Shown: positions 34,946-48,327 of the stretch, one piece after another
Numbering within the stretch: position 1 is the stretch's first letter
Layout: the number at the start of each line of letters is the position of its first letter
Assembly (NCBI GenBank): GCA_037349105.1
Contig: JAYJMM010000022.1
Coordinates: 310,001-374,000, forward strand
From: Limnomonas spitsbergensis
Taxonomy: Eukaryota > Chlorophyta > Chlorophyceae > Chlamydomonadales
Direction: 5' to 3'
DNA length: 64,000 bases
Program-made: the position numbers and the translations under genes
Notes under the pieces: generated by a model
Database searches by the model: none
What the model was told of the DNA's origin: nothing
Seen by the model: only the letters and a program-made list of their open reading frames with translations

Positions 34946-37900
34946 CGAAGTGCCATCAGATTAATGGCATTGAGTGCTCCATTCGACCTCCTCAGCTGAG
35001 GCAAGGCATGACAGCCAGTCATCCTGAGCGCCATCTATCTGTCCCTCTCGCCAACCGCAATGAAGGCGGCACCGGCGCCCCGTGCGTCCATACACCTCCT
35101 CACCTCCAGGAACTAAGGCGCCTGGCATGCCCTATCCTCCTTCCGGAGTCAACAGGGAATCAGCTCAATCTTTCCGGTGCCCTCCCCACCAGCAACCGAT
35201 ACGGGCTACAATACATCCCGCAGTCTCCGCAAGAAGAGGGCCACAGTGGCCTCGCGGGCAGCGGCAAGAGGGATATAGCCCGTGCAAATGACCTGCATAG
35301 AAAACGCCCAGTCATTATGTGCGGTGTGACCACATTCACCTCAATCCTTACTGAGGAGTGCTTATGCCTCCGGCTGATAGTCCAGAACCGGATATTGTGT
35401 TGATGTTCAGAGAGAGTGCATTGGGAACGAGTCCAACGTCTATATAACATTCAATTGCGACGCCGCTGTTCTCAGAGGAAACATAACCGGATCTAGCATT
35501 TCAAGGGGTCAGGACTATGGCAATCGAATACCGTAAGATGCAGCGTAAGATGGTCGTGGCTGGGTTATCAGTTATGGTGTCAGTTATGATGGCCGGTTTT
35601 CAGTGTTGGTTCTTGCCGCTATCGATGACTATGACTGCTGCTGATTTTGAGAAACTATTATTGAGACGACTGAGACTCAGCAGAAGATATCATGGAGATG
35701 AGTGGGTTGGGGTTCAGGGTTTCCGCAACATTGATTGTGGCAATGTCTGTTTTGAGAAGCAATTACGATGGTGATGGGTGTGTGTGTGCTTTTGATTAGC
35801 GGTATGGCGATGTCTGGTTTTTAGTAGCAACTGCGAGGGTGATGGGAGGCAGCTGTTGGGATGGAATTCTGATATTTTAAGTAGTATGCAATCAATGTCT
35901 GGTGGTCGTATGTCCACTTGAGTTTCGTGCTTCTTAACCGAATGCCCCAGGCTTATTGTGTCTGATCTAGGGTGGGCTCAGGGTGAGCTTCAGGGATCAG
36001 GTTTCACATATCAGATATCCGACCAGCAGCCTGCCACTCGTGGTCTGTTGGGCAATAAAAAACACTGAATGTCGTGCATGTCCCAAATCCTCAGATGGCC
36101 AAAAGGAGATACCATGCCACATCGCAACAAGACTGCCAATCATGCCCCCCCTGCCACGCAACTATCACACCTAAACCTCCAGCGCGTTCAGCCCACCCAG
36201 CCATAACTGCAGAACCATGCAGCAATGTTGATTTCAAGGAGCTTCAGCCACACTTCAGCTGCAAGCCAGTCTATGGCCGGCACGGCCTGAGGCAGCACAG
36301 CCTGCTTGAGCCAGCGGCTGTCGGTTGGTCAAGGTTAGATCTCACTCAGCCCAATGGTGGCTACCTTAAGGTGGTATGGCTAACACTAAAATGAACATTG
36401 TCGTGCAGCTCACCTGCGGGCCACTCCTCTCCACAGTTCATGAACCGCCGAAAGTCAGCATCTAGGTCCTTGAGCTCCTCTGGTGCCACCCCCGGGTGCT
36501 TCCTCATGACCCTGAGCACCTCAAGAGTCGTCTCAAAGGCATCATATTTACCTGCAGCAGTATCAATCTTTAATTTTCGAGGATAAGCTAAAGCTCATGT
36601 ACGTTTCAGCTTCCACCAGGTCTCCAGCCAGAGGACCCAGACATACTCTGACAGCCATGCTGCTACAGGTGGGGCAGGCTGCATGCCCTGCAGGAGGAGG
36701 CTATTCAACAGGCTAGATCCCCACTCGTTGAGTGTGGGGTCCTGTCCATGCAAATGTGGAGAGGGTGACGGGGTGGTATGATAGTTACAGAATCCCGCCC
36801 ACTTGCCCCGCATGTTCCCCTGGTGCGCTCAAACAAGCCCCCCCCCCACCTTGGTCCCCTAGCACGCCCCCTGTCACGCTGCTGTACACCATGTGCTGAG
36901 CGGCACATGCCAGTGTCCTCTGCATCGCCTTCACCCTCCCCGGCTGCAGGGTCAGTTCCTCCAGCCGCTCATGCAGCAGGGGGATGCTCACCTCCGGAGC
37001 CGCGACGGAAAACGTTGACCAGTCCAGCTGAGGCTCAAAGGGCTGGTGCACGTGGTCACCTGGGGTGAGGGATGAGAGATGAGGGATAAGGGCCTTCAGG
37101 GTGACGGGTGATAAGTTGGTGCACATGGCCTAGTGAGTGAGCAGTTTGGCATTTGGATCCAATGAACGCTCCTGAACTACTTGGTCACCTGGGTTGAGGG
37201 AAAAGGGCAGAGTCTTCAGGGTTTAGGATAAGGAGTTGATGCCAGAGCCTCAGGCAAGACCATTTCTCACCTACGGTCACGGGGATGCAGCCCATGACTG
37301 CCACAATGATCTGGCGCTGGCCGTGGCCGCCACCCAGAGGTGCCAGACAAAACATCTATGTGCGCAGTCGCTGGTCATAGTGTCGTGCCCGCGATTCCCC
37401 CAGGTAGCCACTCCTATTGCTATGGTAGTAATGTACCTGCCGGGCGGGGGGCACATTGTTGGATTGGAGTGCCCGTCAACCACAAAACAGCTATATCAAG
37501 ATAGTGTTGCGCCCCAAGGTTCTGCGAGCTATCCGCTACAGCAGCTGTGGTAGTACAGCACCTGAAGGGAGGAGTGCCTTATTGTTGCAGAGCATCCCAC
37601 CTGCCATGCCCCTCTATTTACTCCCTCACTTTCTGTCGTACGTTGGCCGAGTAGTCCTCATCGCTGTGCCGGCAGTTGGGCCACTCGCCAACATCCGGGT
37701 CCTTCCGGTCCCCACAGATGCAGCCCGCGAAGAAAAACTTTGTGTATCGATTGGGTGACCCCGTGTTGAGCGGGTGCAGTGGAGAGTTGTCAAATCCAAT
37801 GTGGCGGAAGTGGCCGGAAGAGATGAATACGAGGATCACTACATCCTGCAACCAGGACATCTGATTTACACCACCACACCAGCCTTGTGCAACAACAGAA

Positions 37901-40207
37901 ACATAAAGAACAAATGGAGAAATGGGGGATAACAAATTAAATTAAGATGTGGACGGCCACGCCCTGCTACAAAGGAACATCTGCATCACTGCAGTTTAGG
38001 GTTGAGGGTTAACAAGAGTGTTGATGGTTCCCCCTTAACCCAGCCGCACCAGGCCTGGCCGGTGCGTCTTCTTCCAGCCGCAACACTCCTTATCCGCAGT
38101 AGTCCCCAATCTGAAAGCCAGGTGGAATTCGGAGTCAGGCGATGGATCAGCTCGTGGGAATTCTTGGTGTCTTCCACGCCCAGATCGCCTGAATGGAGGT
38201 GCGACGGTCACATGGACGTCTAGGTTTAACAGTGAAAGGCTGCAGTTGAAGGATGTGGACCAGGGGCTCGTGATGCCTTGGTCCTTGAGCTGGACAAAGG
38301 CAGCCTGAGCCTTTGGCACACGAATGGAAGGCTAAGTACACGACAGGTATGGATTCATGTAACTTGTTTCTGTAACAGCTTACCTGTGTGGATAATGGCA
38401 TGCCTTGCACCTCCAGTTGCGTTCCACCAGGGCCAGGTGTTGCGGACATACTCAAGGGCCTTGGGAATGATGTCCCCGTCGCTGCGGCCGCGGCAACGGA
38501 CCTGGCAGCAAGCGGGCCGACAACACCGTGTTAACCTGGATTCAGGAGGTCAAGTTCTTGAAAGGCCTAGAAACATTGTCCGGTACCACATCTGATCAGC
38601 CTTGGGATCATGGCCTTGCCCGTGCCCCGCATGCGTGATTGCGCCATTAATTGAAACTGCAGGTCAAAATCCCCTGGGCGGATCAATATCCATATAGAGA
38701 AACATACAAAGATGTGGCCTAGTTACACGCTGTCGGATGCTGAGGCTCAGGCTGCAAGGCTCCCAACAGATACATCACTAGATCTGGCCGTGTTTTACTC
38801 TGTCTGTTGCTAAGCTGAGGATGCAAGGCTCCCAAATATGAAACTATCTAGATATTTCAGCCCTGCTCACAGACTACGGGCCACTTTAGTTGAGCCGTCT
38901 CACCGGAATGTAGTACCAGTCTGCTCCATCCCCATCTGCAGTGCGCGCCCCACTGCTCAGCAAGCGTTGTGTGAACATGTTGTGGGTGGGCCGGTCCAGT
39001 CGCCGGACATTGAGCCTGTGACCAATGGGGGACATGAGACTTGGAGAACAATAGTGCCAGGGGAATGCAGGACTTGCGCCTTCACTTGTGTACAATTGAT
39101 TACCGGATATGACATGACCGGTTTGTTTTCTTTGTTTACCATGTCGTGAGATGTGGAGGCAGCTCATATACGTAAACATGCGGCCTCTTGGTGCGCGTGG
39201 TATAGCTTGTACCGGCCAGCAGCAGCGGCTTCCCATCAGCTCCCAAGGAGATCGCGCAGTCGGAGCCATAGAAACCTGATGAACCAGGGAACCCATAGGA
39301 GGCAACATGAGCATGAGCATGAGCACTCAGCAGGGTGGTTCCTCAATCCTCGCCTCATAGTGCTCTACTGATGACATTGCTGTGCGTGCCCACCAGACAG
39401 GGGCTTTGGGATCAACCGTGCATAGGTGGACCCTCCTAACCGGTATGAGGCCTGGCTTGCACGGCCGAGTCGAACAGGATGCAGCAACAAGGCCCCTCCA
39501 GGACAGTGTGGCATATTTAAGCATTTATATATCCCGCTCAGCTTGATGCACCCAGCCCCCTCGGCCTAAAACCAAGATGTACCTGACATGTAGCAAACAA
39601 CGACCTGAAATCAACAGTGTCACCAGGGGGTGTCACACACCTTCCTGACAATGGCAGAAGCCTGATGTACACTTTCCTCTCAGGTTGCAACCATTGAGGC
39701 AGGCCTGCACTCAGAACTAGCAGGTGCAGGTCAGCTTGGCTAAGAGTTTCAAAAGTGTGTACGTGTGTTGTTGTAACAACCACAACATAATAGGATGCAC
39801 TTAAGGGGGGGGCAGTGCTAATTTAATTGAACGACATGGCTGCCTGGCGTACTCTATTGGGCCAATGTGGAGCAAGCAATGGCCGGCCTGCAAACAGGGG
39901 TCCAAGCAGCAGGGCAAGTGCACCAATCCCCCTCGGCTGTAGGTCGTATTGAAGCTGAATTGTAGCAGGGTCACGCTACAATGAAGAGTTGCGTATGTAT
40001 CACCTGGGGGTATGTGGTGCACTCCTTTACATCAGGGTAGAGAGCTGCCTTGCATCGCTTCTCCAGGGATTGAACGTCTGGGGTCTTTGAGCAGTCAGCG
40101 CCTACTCGGTGCTCCGGGCAATCACACCTGATGGATGCACAATCCATGCGATTGGAGGGATATTGAGATAAAACACCATGCACGCGCTTTGGAAGATATT
40201 GAAAATA

Positions 40208-40891
40208 CCGTAAAACGCCTTAAGGTCCGCGCACCCCAAAGAAAAAGAATTTATTTTTCGGCCGCGCACCCCAAAAAGAATTTAAAAAACGGTCGCGCGG
40301 CGACGAAATTTCAATTTAATTTAACGCCGCGCAGCACAAAATTTAATTAAACATCGCGCATCACTGAAATAATATAAATTTCCGTCCGCGCAGCACTTTC
40401 AGCCAGTACTGTCAAACTCTGTTACAACTTCGCTTGAAGCTAGCAGGACCCGCATACCGTAGCCTCCTTCCCTTTCCTCCGACGATTCCTGGCCTCAGGA
40501 AACGTGTGGCTATTGGTGCCCGGGGGGCTCAGTGGTACTACGGAACTTGGCAGTCCACCCTGAGGTCTGCAGTTCGAATCCTGTCAATGTTCAGCACTTC
40601 CAGCCAGTAGTGCTCATCGGAGTCATCAGTAGTGTTGCTGTGCATGGCTATTTCAGCAGACTTGACAAGGGTGGCTGAACGGATGTCGAATCAAACAGTC
40701 GCGCGCTAGCGCGCCATTTTTTGTGTAAAAAGTGCTGTTTTTAATTCATACCGCGCACCCCCAAAATAGTTTTTTGGGCACCTGACTGACGCTCCGCGCA
40801 CCGGAAATTTTGGAATTAATATTAGCGCGCAGCTATGTCCGCGCACCCCTATAATTATTTAATTACGAGCGGAGTAAAAGGCGTTTTACGG
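40208..40891. mobile_element. Tc1/mariner-like MITE in ELG intron 1, unit 2
   Basis: This 684 bp insertion has perfect terminal inverted repeats CCGTAAAACGCCTT and AAGGCGTTTTACGG and a duplicated TA (40206-40207, 40892-40893). The empty site is in unit 1 (GAAAATACACGAG near 17716). Inside, the motif CCGCGCACCCC and variants (CCGCGCAGCAC, CCGCGCACCGG) recur at both ends as subterminal repeats, possible transposase-binding sites. No transposase ORF is present. Confidence 0.85.
40517..40590 (+). other. tRNA-like segment inside the MITE
   Basis: GGGGCTCAGTGGTA resembles a tRNA D-arm/A box (about 40525-40537), and AGTTCGAATCC at 40571-40581 resembles the T-arm/B box. The spacing is close to that of a tRNA. 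The anticodon and acceptor stems do not pair properly, so this is not a functional tRNA; a tRNA-derived SINE fragment is more likely. Confidence 0.45.
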
Positions 40892-41521
40892 TACACGAGA
40901 CTCGTGCGTGGTGACATATTGGGAAGGCACAGCATCACAGCAGCCCATGTCTGGCAGGCAGGCAATGGACCAAATTAAACATGCATGCAGCCATGCAGCC
41001 ATGACCAATTCATGATGGACAATGCACCTGCCCAGCTCCTCATTGCATGTTCCATGCGTTTTGCATGAAGACAGGCACTTGCTGGCAGCCAGGCCTCCAC
41101 TATCGGCTTGTAGCGGCCACGCAGCTGCAAACGCCAAGAGGGCCAAGATCCACAGCTTAGCAGATGAATATAAGTTTGTTTCAATGAGCTGCGAGATCAT
41201 CAGGATGGGGTCGAGCTCACGGTCGGGCCGATTCAAAAATGCCGTGTTTGGGGCTCGAGTCACCGGGTACGAGTGGAGATTAGACCGATAGATTCGACAA
41301 CAGATTCGGAGCTCAGGCGCAAGTTAAGCCCCGTCAAGTACGGCGTTGCGGGGTGGGGATAGCAGTTGGCATTATTCAATTCGGCTTAAGGACCCCATCA
41401 TCTTAGGACAGATCTCACAGCATTATTCCATCAAAATTGGCATTGGTGTACTAATTCAGAAATGTCCGCTGCGTTTTCTGGATGTGGCAAGGAGCCCGGC
41501 GTGAAGACCTGGGTCGTGAGC

Positions 41522-41835
41522 TCCTTCAAGCTGCGAGACGTGCCTGAAGGCGATTATGGCTCATTTTACAGCGTTGCGATGCGTTGCCTGAATCCCTGAG
41601 CCCACTCCTCCTGACACGTGTCGCTCGGGACCAGGTCCTGTGACGCTCCTGTACTTGAGAATCTCTTGGAGGGGTCTTAGCCTTGGGCAGCGCAGGATGG
41701 GTGCCCCATCAGCTCTTTTTATGAACTTCCGAGCCCTTTCGAATCGCACGAATGCTACCGACTGCGGTTGCCTCGTTTGGGCCTGTGTACGGAGTGCACA
41801 CTAGATAGATAAGTGAAGGGGGACCTCTTGGCGGC
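41522..41835. other. Unit 2-specific segment (indel)
   Basis: About 314 bp lie between GTCGTGAG and CCACCACTGGG in unit 2 but are missing in unit 1 (junction near 18341). There are no inverted repeats or clear target duplication, so a deletion in unit 1 is as likely as an insertion in unit 2. Confidence 0.5.
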
Positions 41836-42096
41836 CACCACTGGGCAACTAGATAGGGTCCATCCCTTGACCAGTCTATATCCGGTGGCCTAAGCAGCAG
41901 GATTCGCTACATCAGGCCACCGCGGGGGTAGGCTACTATGTTGCTGAATAGAAGCTGGGGCACGCGAAGATTACAGTGCCAGCAGTGCTGATCTTGCCAA
42001 CATCAAGGCTCTGAGGGGCTAGATGCACGGCATGCACCTTACCTGTTATCATGCCCCGGCATCCAGATCTTACTGGGCCACCCTTCTCCCCTGCAG

Positions 42097-45000
42097 GATG
42101 AGCTGGGCAGCGCTGCACTCCTGGCCACCCAGCTGGACAGTTACCTGGGAGGAGGGCCGGTGCAGTACCACCAGGTGCAGGGCTCAGAGGATGACGAGTT
42201 TGTGAAGGTAAGGCGGGGAGGGGAGGGAGGGGAGGGAGGATATACCTGACATTTCCCCAGCTGAGGGACAGTGCATGTCGGGATGGTCATCATTTTTCCC
42301 CTTTAAAATGTGCAATTAAATTAAAATGCCTGAGGTGTGAGAAAGTGTGGATGGCGCGGCGAAGCTGTGCAGGGGGGGTCCCCTCCCCGCCTGGGGGTCC
42401 GGGGGCCAGCGGGCCTCAGTGGGGTTTGGGGGGCCAAGCCCTAAAGTTCTGAAACAGTATGTGGCTTCAACTCGATATTCTTGTTCCAAATCTGTTGTAA
42501 TATAACTGTGTTAGTCTAATCAGTCAATGTTGCTGATGTTCGAGTCTGCAAATCTAGAACTGGCCTCAAAGCCACTTAAGCCTACTAATTGAAAAGAAAT
42601 CCGGGAGTGAATATAAGCAAGGCCAACATTCATGAGGGGCAAGTTCTGGCCAAGTCAGGGAGACAGGGAGTCCCCAATATGCAGAAATTGGGTTCGACCA
42701 AGCCTCTTTGCTCTGTCCTTGTACCCATGAAGAAGTATGGGGCCTGAATTATTACCAGAAAGAAAGCTGAGAATGCCAGACTGTGTCTTGGGGCGTGCAG
42801 TAACCTTCGTGATATCGACCTCATTATTTTGACGCTTCGCGAGCCTCTCAGAATCACTAGATTCACTTGAGGATGAAGAACTCATACTGCAAGGAATGGT
42901 TTACGAATGAGGGGGATTCTGGACAGTCTAGTAGCCAAAAAGCCCGACGGCGGGTGCGGGGCTGACTGCGGAGCCGAGCTGCATCTGCTTCGCGGCAGCA
43001 AAATGCTCCTTTCTTTTTTCAGTCAGTTTCCCCCCCTCTCTCTGACATCAATTATTATGGCCTCAATCATGGCCTCAGGCCATGTATGGCCCCCCCCAAA
43101 ACACTGATGGTCATTAACGCTGGATTACGCTCTTAGCCTTCCCAGCCTGTCCCTCCCCCCTCCCCTCCCCCCCCATACACCACCGTTCCCCAGCATATCC
43201 ATTCCCTCCTTGCACCACAGCTCTTCCCCATCATATTTATTCCCTCCCTGCCCAGCAGCTCTTCCCCAGGCTCGTGTGCCGGCCGGGAAACCTCCAGAAA
43301 TCTGGCTTTAAGAGTGCTGCAGAGGCTAGCGCTGCAGAGAAGGGGGCGGCCAAGCTATATCAGATTAAATCGCCTTCCAGGTTGTCAGTGCAGGTGAGCA
43401 CCTACCCTATACCCGCCTGCCCTGCCCCTTCCCACCCCGTCTATAAAGGCACGGCCTGTCCTGCCTTGATTGGCCCTGTGCCAACAGCTCTGCCCTGCTC
43501 CCCTAGCTCTGTCCCGCTCTGTCCCGTCCCGCCCCTGTTTCGATTTTAGCATCAGCACCAGTTGTGGCTGTTGCCCTTGGGTCTGAATACAGGAATGAAG
43601 TGGGAACCATCAGTTAAAAGGAAAGGTTGTGCTTGTAAATCATCGATTATAGCAGCACAAGCCCTGGATCATCAATATCTGTGTGTGTCTTCTGCCAAAC
43701 TCGAGGCAGATCTGCAAGATCTGTGTGCCTTTCCGCGTAACCAACGCCGAGATTTAGCAGGCCTGTCACTGCCTGAGCACTAGGGGGCTGACGAGGGAGT
43801 TGTATTCAGCCGTCGTACAGACCTCTCCCCTGTCCCCTATCAGGTTCTGGAGGTGCCCACTGCTGCTGCATCACTCAACAGCGGCGACTCATTTGTGCTG
43901 GATGACCCGGCCTCCTGTGTATACATATGGCATGGCTCTGGAGCCAGCATTAAGGAGAAAATGAAGGCGCTGGACGTGGCCAATAGCATGCGGCGCAACA
44001 CTGGCACCAGGGTGAGGACAGCAAACAGGGCGACGGCGATAGATTTTTGACCCTGGTTGCAGGAGGCATCATGTGATTTGAGAGAATGGGGAGCAACACT
44101 TGTGTCCAGGTGATACGTGGAGGGAGGGAGAGTGGCGCATCATGGGTGTCAGGGTGAGACGGAGAGGGAGAGAGCACACACCCCTTTGGGGTAAAGGCTT
44201 TGAGCTGGTGACTTGCGAGCTTGATTCCAGCTGCAAGAAGTGTCATGTGTGGAAGCATTCATCGCTGCACACCTTCAGTTGCACTCATCAGCAGAATCTC
44301 ATCAGCCTCTCCCAGCCGCCATTAGATCTTCCTGTGTGTTGTTTTTCCGGCCACCAGGCCAGCTTCGGCAGGCCGCCCAAAGTCCTGTTCGGGCCCAAAC
44401 CTTCACTGCCCTTCTGCAGCTGGCCCCAGCAGTATGGCTGGCAGCGAATGACGCCTCCGGCTGGAGGCCAGGAGGTAGCTGAACCGTAGCTGGATTGTAT
44501 CCATGCCACGCACAAGTAAACAATGGCGGACTTCCCTCCTGCACCTCAGGCGGAGGTGGTGGATGATAGGGACCGGGACAGTGATGATGCACGCGCACTG
44601 TTCCGGGCACTGGGCGAGGCGGACATCTCAAAGGTCACCATCCGGGATGCAGCTGAGGGAGACGCTGCGGTACCACAGGCGGCCTTGGCGGCGCCCCGGC
44701 TGTTTCGGCTGACGGCTAGTGGCGAGCCAGAGGAGTTGGCCCCGGGCGCGCCGCTATCTCGATCGCTGCTGAAGACGGAGGATGTTGTGGGGTTGCTTGC
44801 AGGAGGAGGGTGAGTAGCTGCTGGAGGCAGAGGAGATTAAGGGTCTACTAGGGGGGCGGCGGGGGGGCGCATAGCTGCTGAAGAGTATGGGCTGCTAGGG
44901 AGGGGACAGTGAGGCAGCGTTTCTTTTTTTGTGACTCAGCTATTTGTCAGCTACATTCCACTACTCCAGCCTCTGGCTGGAGGCCCCATTTGTGGGCAGC

Positions 45001-47044
45001 TATGCTACTTTGGCATCCAGCCGTAGGCCGGTCCAGGTTTGGTCCCAATGGGGCCTTTAGCGGCCGTGGGTCGGCCTGCCAAAATATTGACTCGTAACCG
45101 GGAAAAAAGCACTGCTGTGAGGTGTCATTGCCACTTGGGGGAGGCAGACTTGCTGGTCCAGTCCAAGGACCTTGACACACAGCCCCTGCAGTCCTGCGCA
45201 GCCCCTGCGCCCGCGCCTATGCCCAAGCCATACAGCTGCCTGCTGTTATGCTGTCTGCCCTCCACGATGGGTTTAATGATGAATCCTTAACACATAATGA
45301 CATCATCCTAGACCTTTTCCCTGGCCTTAGACATGAAGCGTGAACACTTAGGCTCACAGCTGCCCGCTGTAATGTTGAATGTCATCTATAAATCTATGAA
45401 GCACTGGCGTCAAAGTTCTGGGAGTCGTCCCCTTCATAAAATAAGGATAAACATGCAAACCGACAGGAGCGGTCAGCACAGTTCAGCTGAAACAGGGAGT
45501 ACCGTTGTACCGGCATTTTTATTCATACGCCCCGTGCAGTGTGTGGGTCTGGAGCGGCTCCAAGGCGACTGAAACCGAATCCGCTGCTGCCCTCTGCCTG
45601 GGCACGGACCTGGCTGCCGCCCTCGGACTGCCCTCAAGCTGCGTCATCCACTGCGTGAAGGAGCGCTTTGAACCTGGACTGTTCGCATCATACTTCCCAG
45701 GTAGGTACCTTTCTTCACTTTGTTCATTTGGGGTGTGACTTAATGTAGGTGTAAGTGTGCTTGTGTGCCTGCGTGCACGGCTTAACATGTGTACCTGCAA
45801 TACAGGGCCAGTTGCTGCATGGTCAGATTCTGTATTACCAGGTGTTGCATGGCCAGGTGTTGCATGGCCAGGTGTTGGATGACCAGGTGTTGCATGGCCA
45901 GATGTTGCATGGCCAGGTGTTCCATGGCCAGGTGTTGCATGGCCAGATTCTGTATTACCAGGTGTTGGATAGCCAGATGCTGCATGGCCAGGTGTTGCAT
46001 GGCCAGATGCTGCATGGCCAGGTGTTGGATGACCAGGTGTTGGATAGCCAGATCCTGTATGGCCACATGCTGTATGGCCAGATGTTGGATGACCAGGTGT
46101 TGCATGGCCAGGTGTTGCATGGCCAGGTGTTGCATGGCCGGATGTTGCATGGCCAGGTGTTGCATGGCCAGATGCTGAATGGCCAGATTCTAAGTGGCCA
46201 GGTGTTGCATGGCCAGACGCTGCATGGCCAGATGTTGCATGGCCATGTGTTGCATGGTCAGGCGCTACATGGCCGGATGTTGCATGACCAGATGTTGCAT
46301 GGCCAGATGTTGCATGGCCGGATGCTGTACAGCCACATGTTGCATGGCGAGATGCTGTATGGCCAGAATACAAGTTATTTCTTTTGTCGGGGGGGCATCT
46401 ACCAACCTGGTATTGCTACATATGTGTGCAGGATATTAACATGTATGTGCACCCTGAGCCGCATGTACCCTGTCTTAGGGGTGAGGGTAAGGGTCATGTA
46501 CCCACCTCCTGTGCCACCGCTGCCTTGTGTGTTTGAGGGTGAAGGTATTGCCCTGCCCCGGACCTGGCGTCACTGCTCGGTGGTAGAGGCGCCTGCCTCG
46601 GCACTGATGTCCATCAACGCCGGGCCATTTTGTTAAGTTCTGGAGGCTGGATGAGGTTTTAGTTTAGGCTTCAGGTCGCCTTGGCCCTTAAGGGACATTC
46701 TGAAGTGTGGGGGGAATGGCTTCACGCACGTCACGCATGCATGCATCTGTGCTGCCCATGCTGCAGGGTTTTAGTGCAAGGCCCTCCTCCTCCCTTGCGC
46801 TACCTTGGCTGTGACATAAGTGCCCTGCCGCCCTCCTGTGCTATTGCTGCTCCCCCCATCAGACTGGAGCCATGGGGAGTTCCTGGCCCTCCTGCACTCC
46901 AAGGCCTCCCTGGCCGAGGAGTCGAGCCAGCTAAAGCCAAAGCTGGATGCCGGCGCTGTGGCAGCCGACATGATCTCCGCTGCGAGCTCGCCTTTGAAAG
47001 GCACCTGGCCCTGCCATTCTGAGCATGGCTCCACATTCACCTGA
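42097..47044 (+). CDS. Severin/gelsolin-like actin-binding protein, copy 2 (5' incomplete)
   Basis: Near-identical copy of the gene at 18589-23520; exons 42097-42207, 43259-43393, 43844-44011, 44550-44809, 45540-45700 and 46863-47044. All splice sites and frames are preserved. Visible coding changes are few, for example CVIHCVKERF here against CVIRCVKERF in copy 1, and EESSQ against EELSQ in the last exon. As in copy 1 the 5' half of repeat 1 is not recognised. Unit 3 would be expected to carry a third copy beyond the window edge. Confidence 0.8.
45814..46374. repeat. 15 bp minisatellite in gelsolin-gene intron, unit 2
   Basis: Same array as in unit 1 with exactly one additional 15 bp unit. 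Confidence 0.95.
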
Positions 47045-47707
47045 TCATATTCTTCAAGTCTGAAAAGCAATTTCTGTACTGCTGGAAGTGTGGAGGAAAT
47101 GACAGCCCATACCACCCTGCCCCTCCCTCTGCCCCTTGCCTCTCCACCATCAGGGTGATGACCAGCAATGCCTGCCATTCATGAAAGGCACCTGGCCCTG
47201 CCATTCTGAGCATGACTCCACATTCACCTGATCATATTCTTCAAGTCTGCAAAGCAATTTTTGTACTGCTGGAAGTGTGGAGGAAATGACAGCCCATACC
47301 ACCCTGCCCCCCCCCCTCTGCCCCTTGCCTCTCCACCATCAGGGTGCTGACCAGCAATGCCTGCCATTCATGAAAGGCACCTGGCCCTGCCATTCTGAGC
47401 ATGGCTCCACATTCACCTGATCATTTTCTTTAACTCTGCAAAGCAACTTTTGTACTGCTGGAAGTGTGGAGGAAATGACAGCCCATACCACCCTGCCCCC
47501 CCCCCCTCTGCCCCTTGCCTCTCCACCATCAGGGTGCTGACCAGCCATGCCTGTCATTCATGAAAGGCACCTGGACCTGCCATTCTGAGCATGGCTCCAA
47601 ACTCACCTGATCATATTCTTCAAGTCTGCAAAGCAATTTTTGTACTGCTGGAAGTGTGGAAAAAATGACAGCCCATACCACCCTGCCCCTTGCCTCTCCA
47701 CCATCAG
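46996..47707. repeat. About 188 bp tandem repeat, unit 2
   Basis: Four copies of the same unit, one fewer than in unit 1. Confidence 0.9.
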
Positions 47708-48145
47708 GGAGCCCTTGGCTGCTTGGCTGGAGGTTACTGAATAAATTAAGAAGCGCTTACATGAACGCACCAGCAGTACAATAAGCTCCATTTCTTCTCT
47801 TTGTGGCAAAGTCGGTTGCCTTTTGGCCCGGGCAGATCTACATCATTCCTTAGAGCCCTTGGCAGCTTAGCTGGAGGTTAATGAATAAATCAAGAAGCGC
47901 TTACATGAACGCGCCAGCAGTGCTTTGCTGCAATGAGCTCCATCTTTTCTCTTAGCGGCAAAGTCGGTTGCCTATTGGCCCGGGCAGATCTACATCATTC
48001 CTCAGAGCCCTTGGCAGCTTAGCTAGAGGTTGTCAATAAATTAAGAAGCGCTTACTTGAACACACCAGCAGTGCTTTGCTGCAATGAGCTCCATCTCTTC
48101 ACTTAGTGGCAAAGTCGGTTGCCTTTTGGCATGAGCATACCGGAG
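47708..48145. repeat. 152 bp tandem repeat, unit 2
   Basis: Same three-copy array as in unit 1; the first copy has lost a short segment around CAGCAGTACTTTGCTGC. Confidence 0.85.
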
Positions 48146-48327
48146 GCCCCATATGGGACTGAGCAAGCCAGATACTGGAATGAGAAAGAGCAAGCAACCG
48201 TCAAATTTTAATTTTGATAACATCATTTATGCATAGGCTATGAAATCAATCACCAGGGGCCTGTCTAGCTAGGGCCCATTATCCAATTCCTTGGGCTTCC
48301 TAGATGAAAGAGTAAGACTGCACAACT

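Larger units (their letters stand above)
36414..41263 (-). pseudogene. EGF/exostosin (GT47) glycosyltransferase, ELG-like, copy 2
   Basis: Exons in transcript order: 41263-41028, 40127-40004, 39704-39641, 39275-39140, 39015-38904, 38501-38384, 38188-38050, 37845-37630, 37436-37271, 37059-36850, 36551-36414. This copy keeps the first EGF module intact (CLSSCKTHGTCNEELGRC, joined to CDCPEHRVGADC), and the C-terminal exon has the full 210 bp that copy 1 lacks by one base. It still carries the shared -1 shift at 38104-38107 and the shared in-frame TAG at 37356-37358, so as read it cannot make a full-length enzyme unless these are sequencing errors or read through. Intron 1 holds a 684 bp mariner-like MITE (40208-40891). 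Known relatives act in the Golgi on wall or matrix glycans; the substrate cannot be told from sequence. Confidence 0.8.

Noticed and set aside
40517..40590. Functional tRNA gene
   Set aside because: A and B box-like motifs exist, but the acceptor and anticodon stems do not pair.
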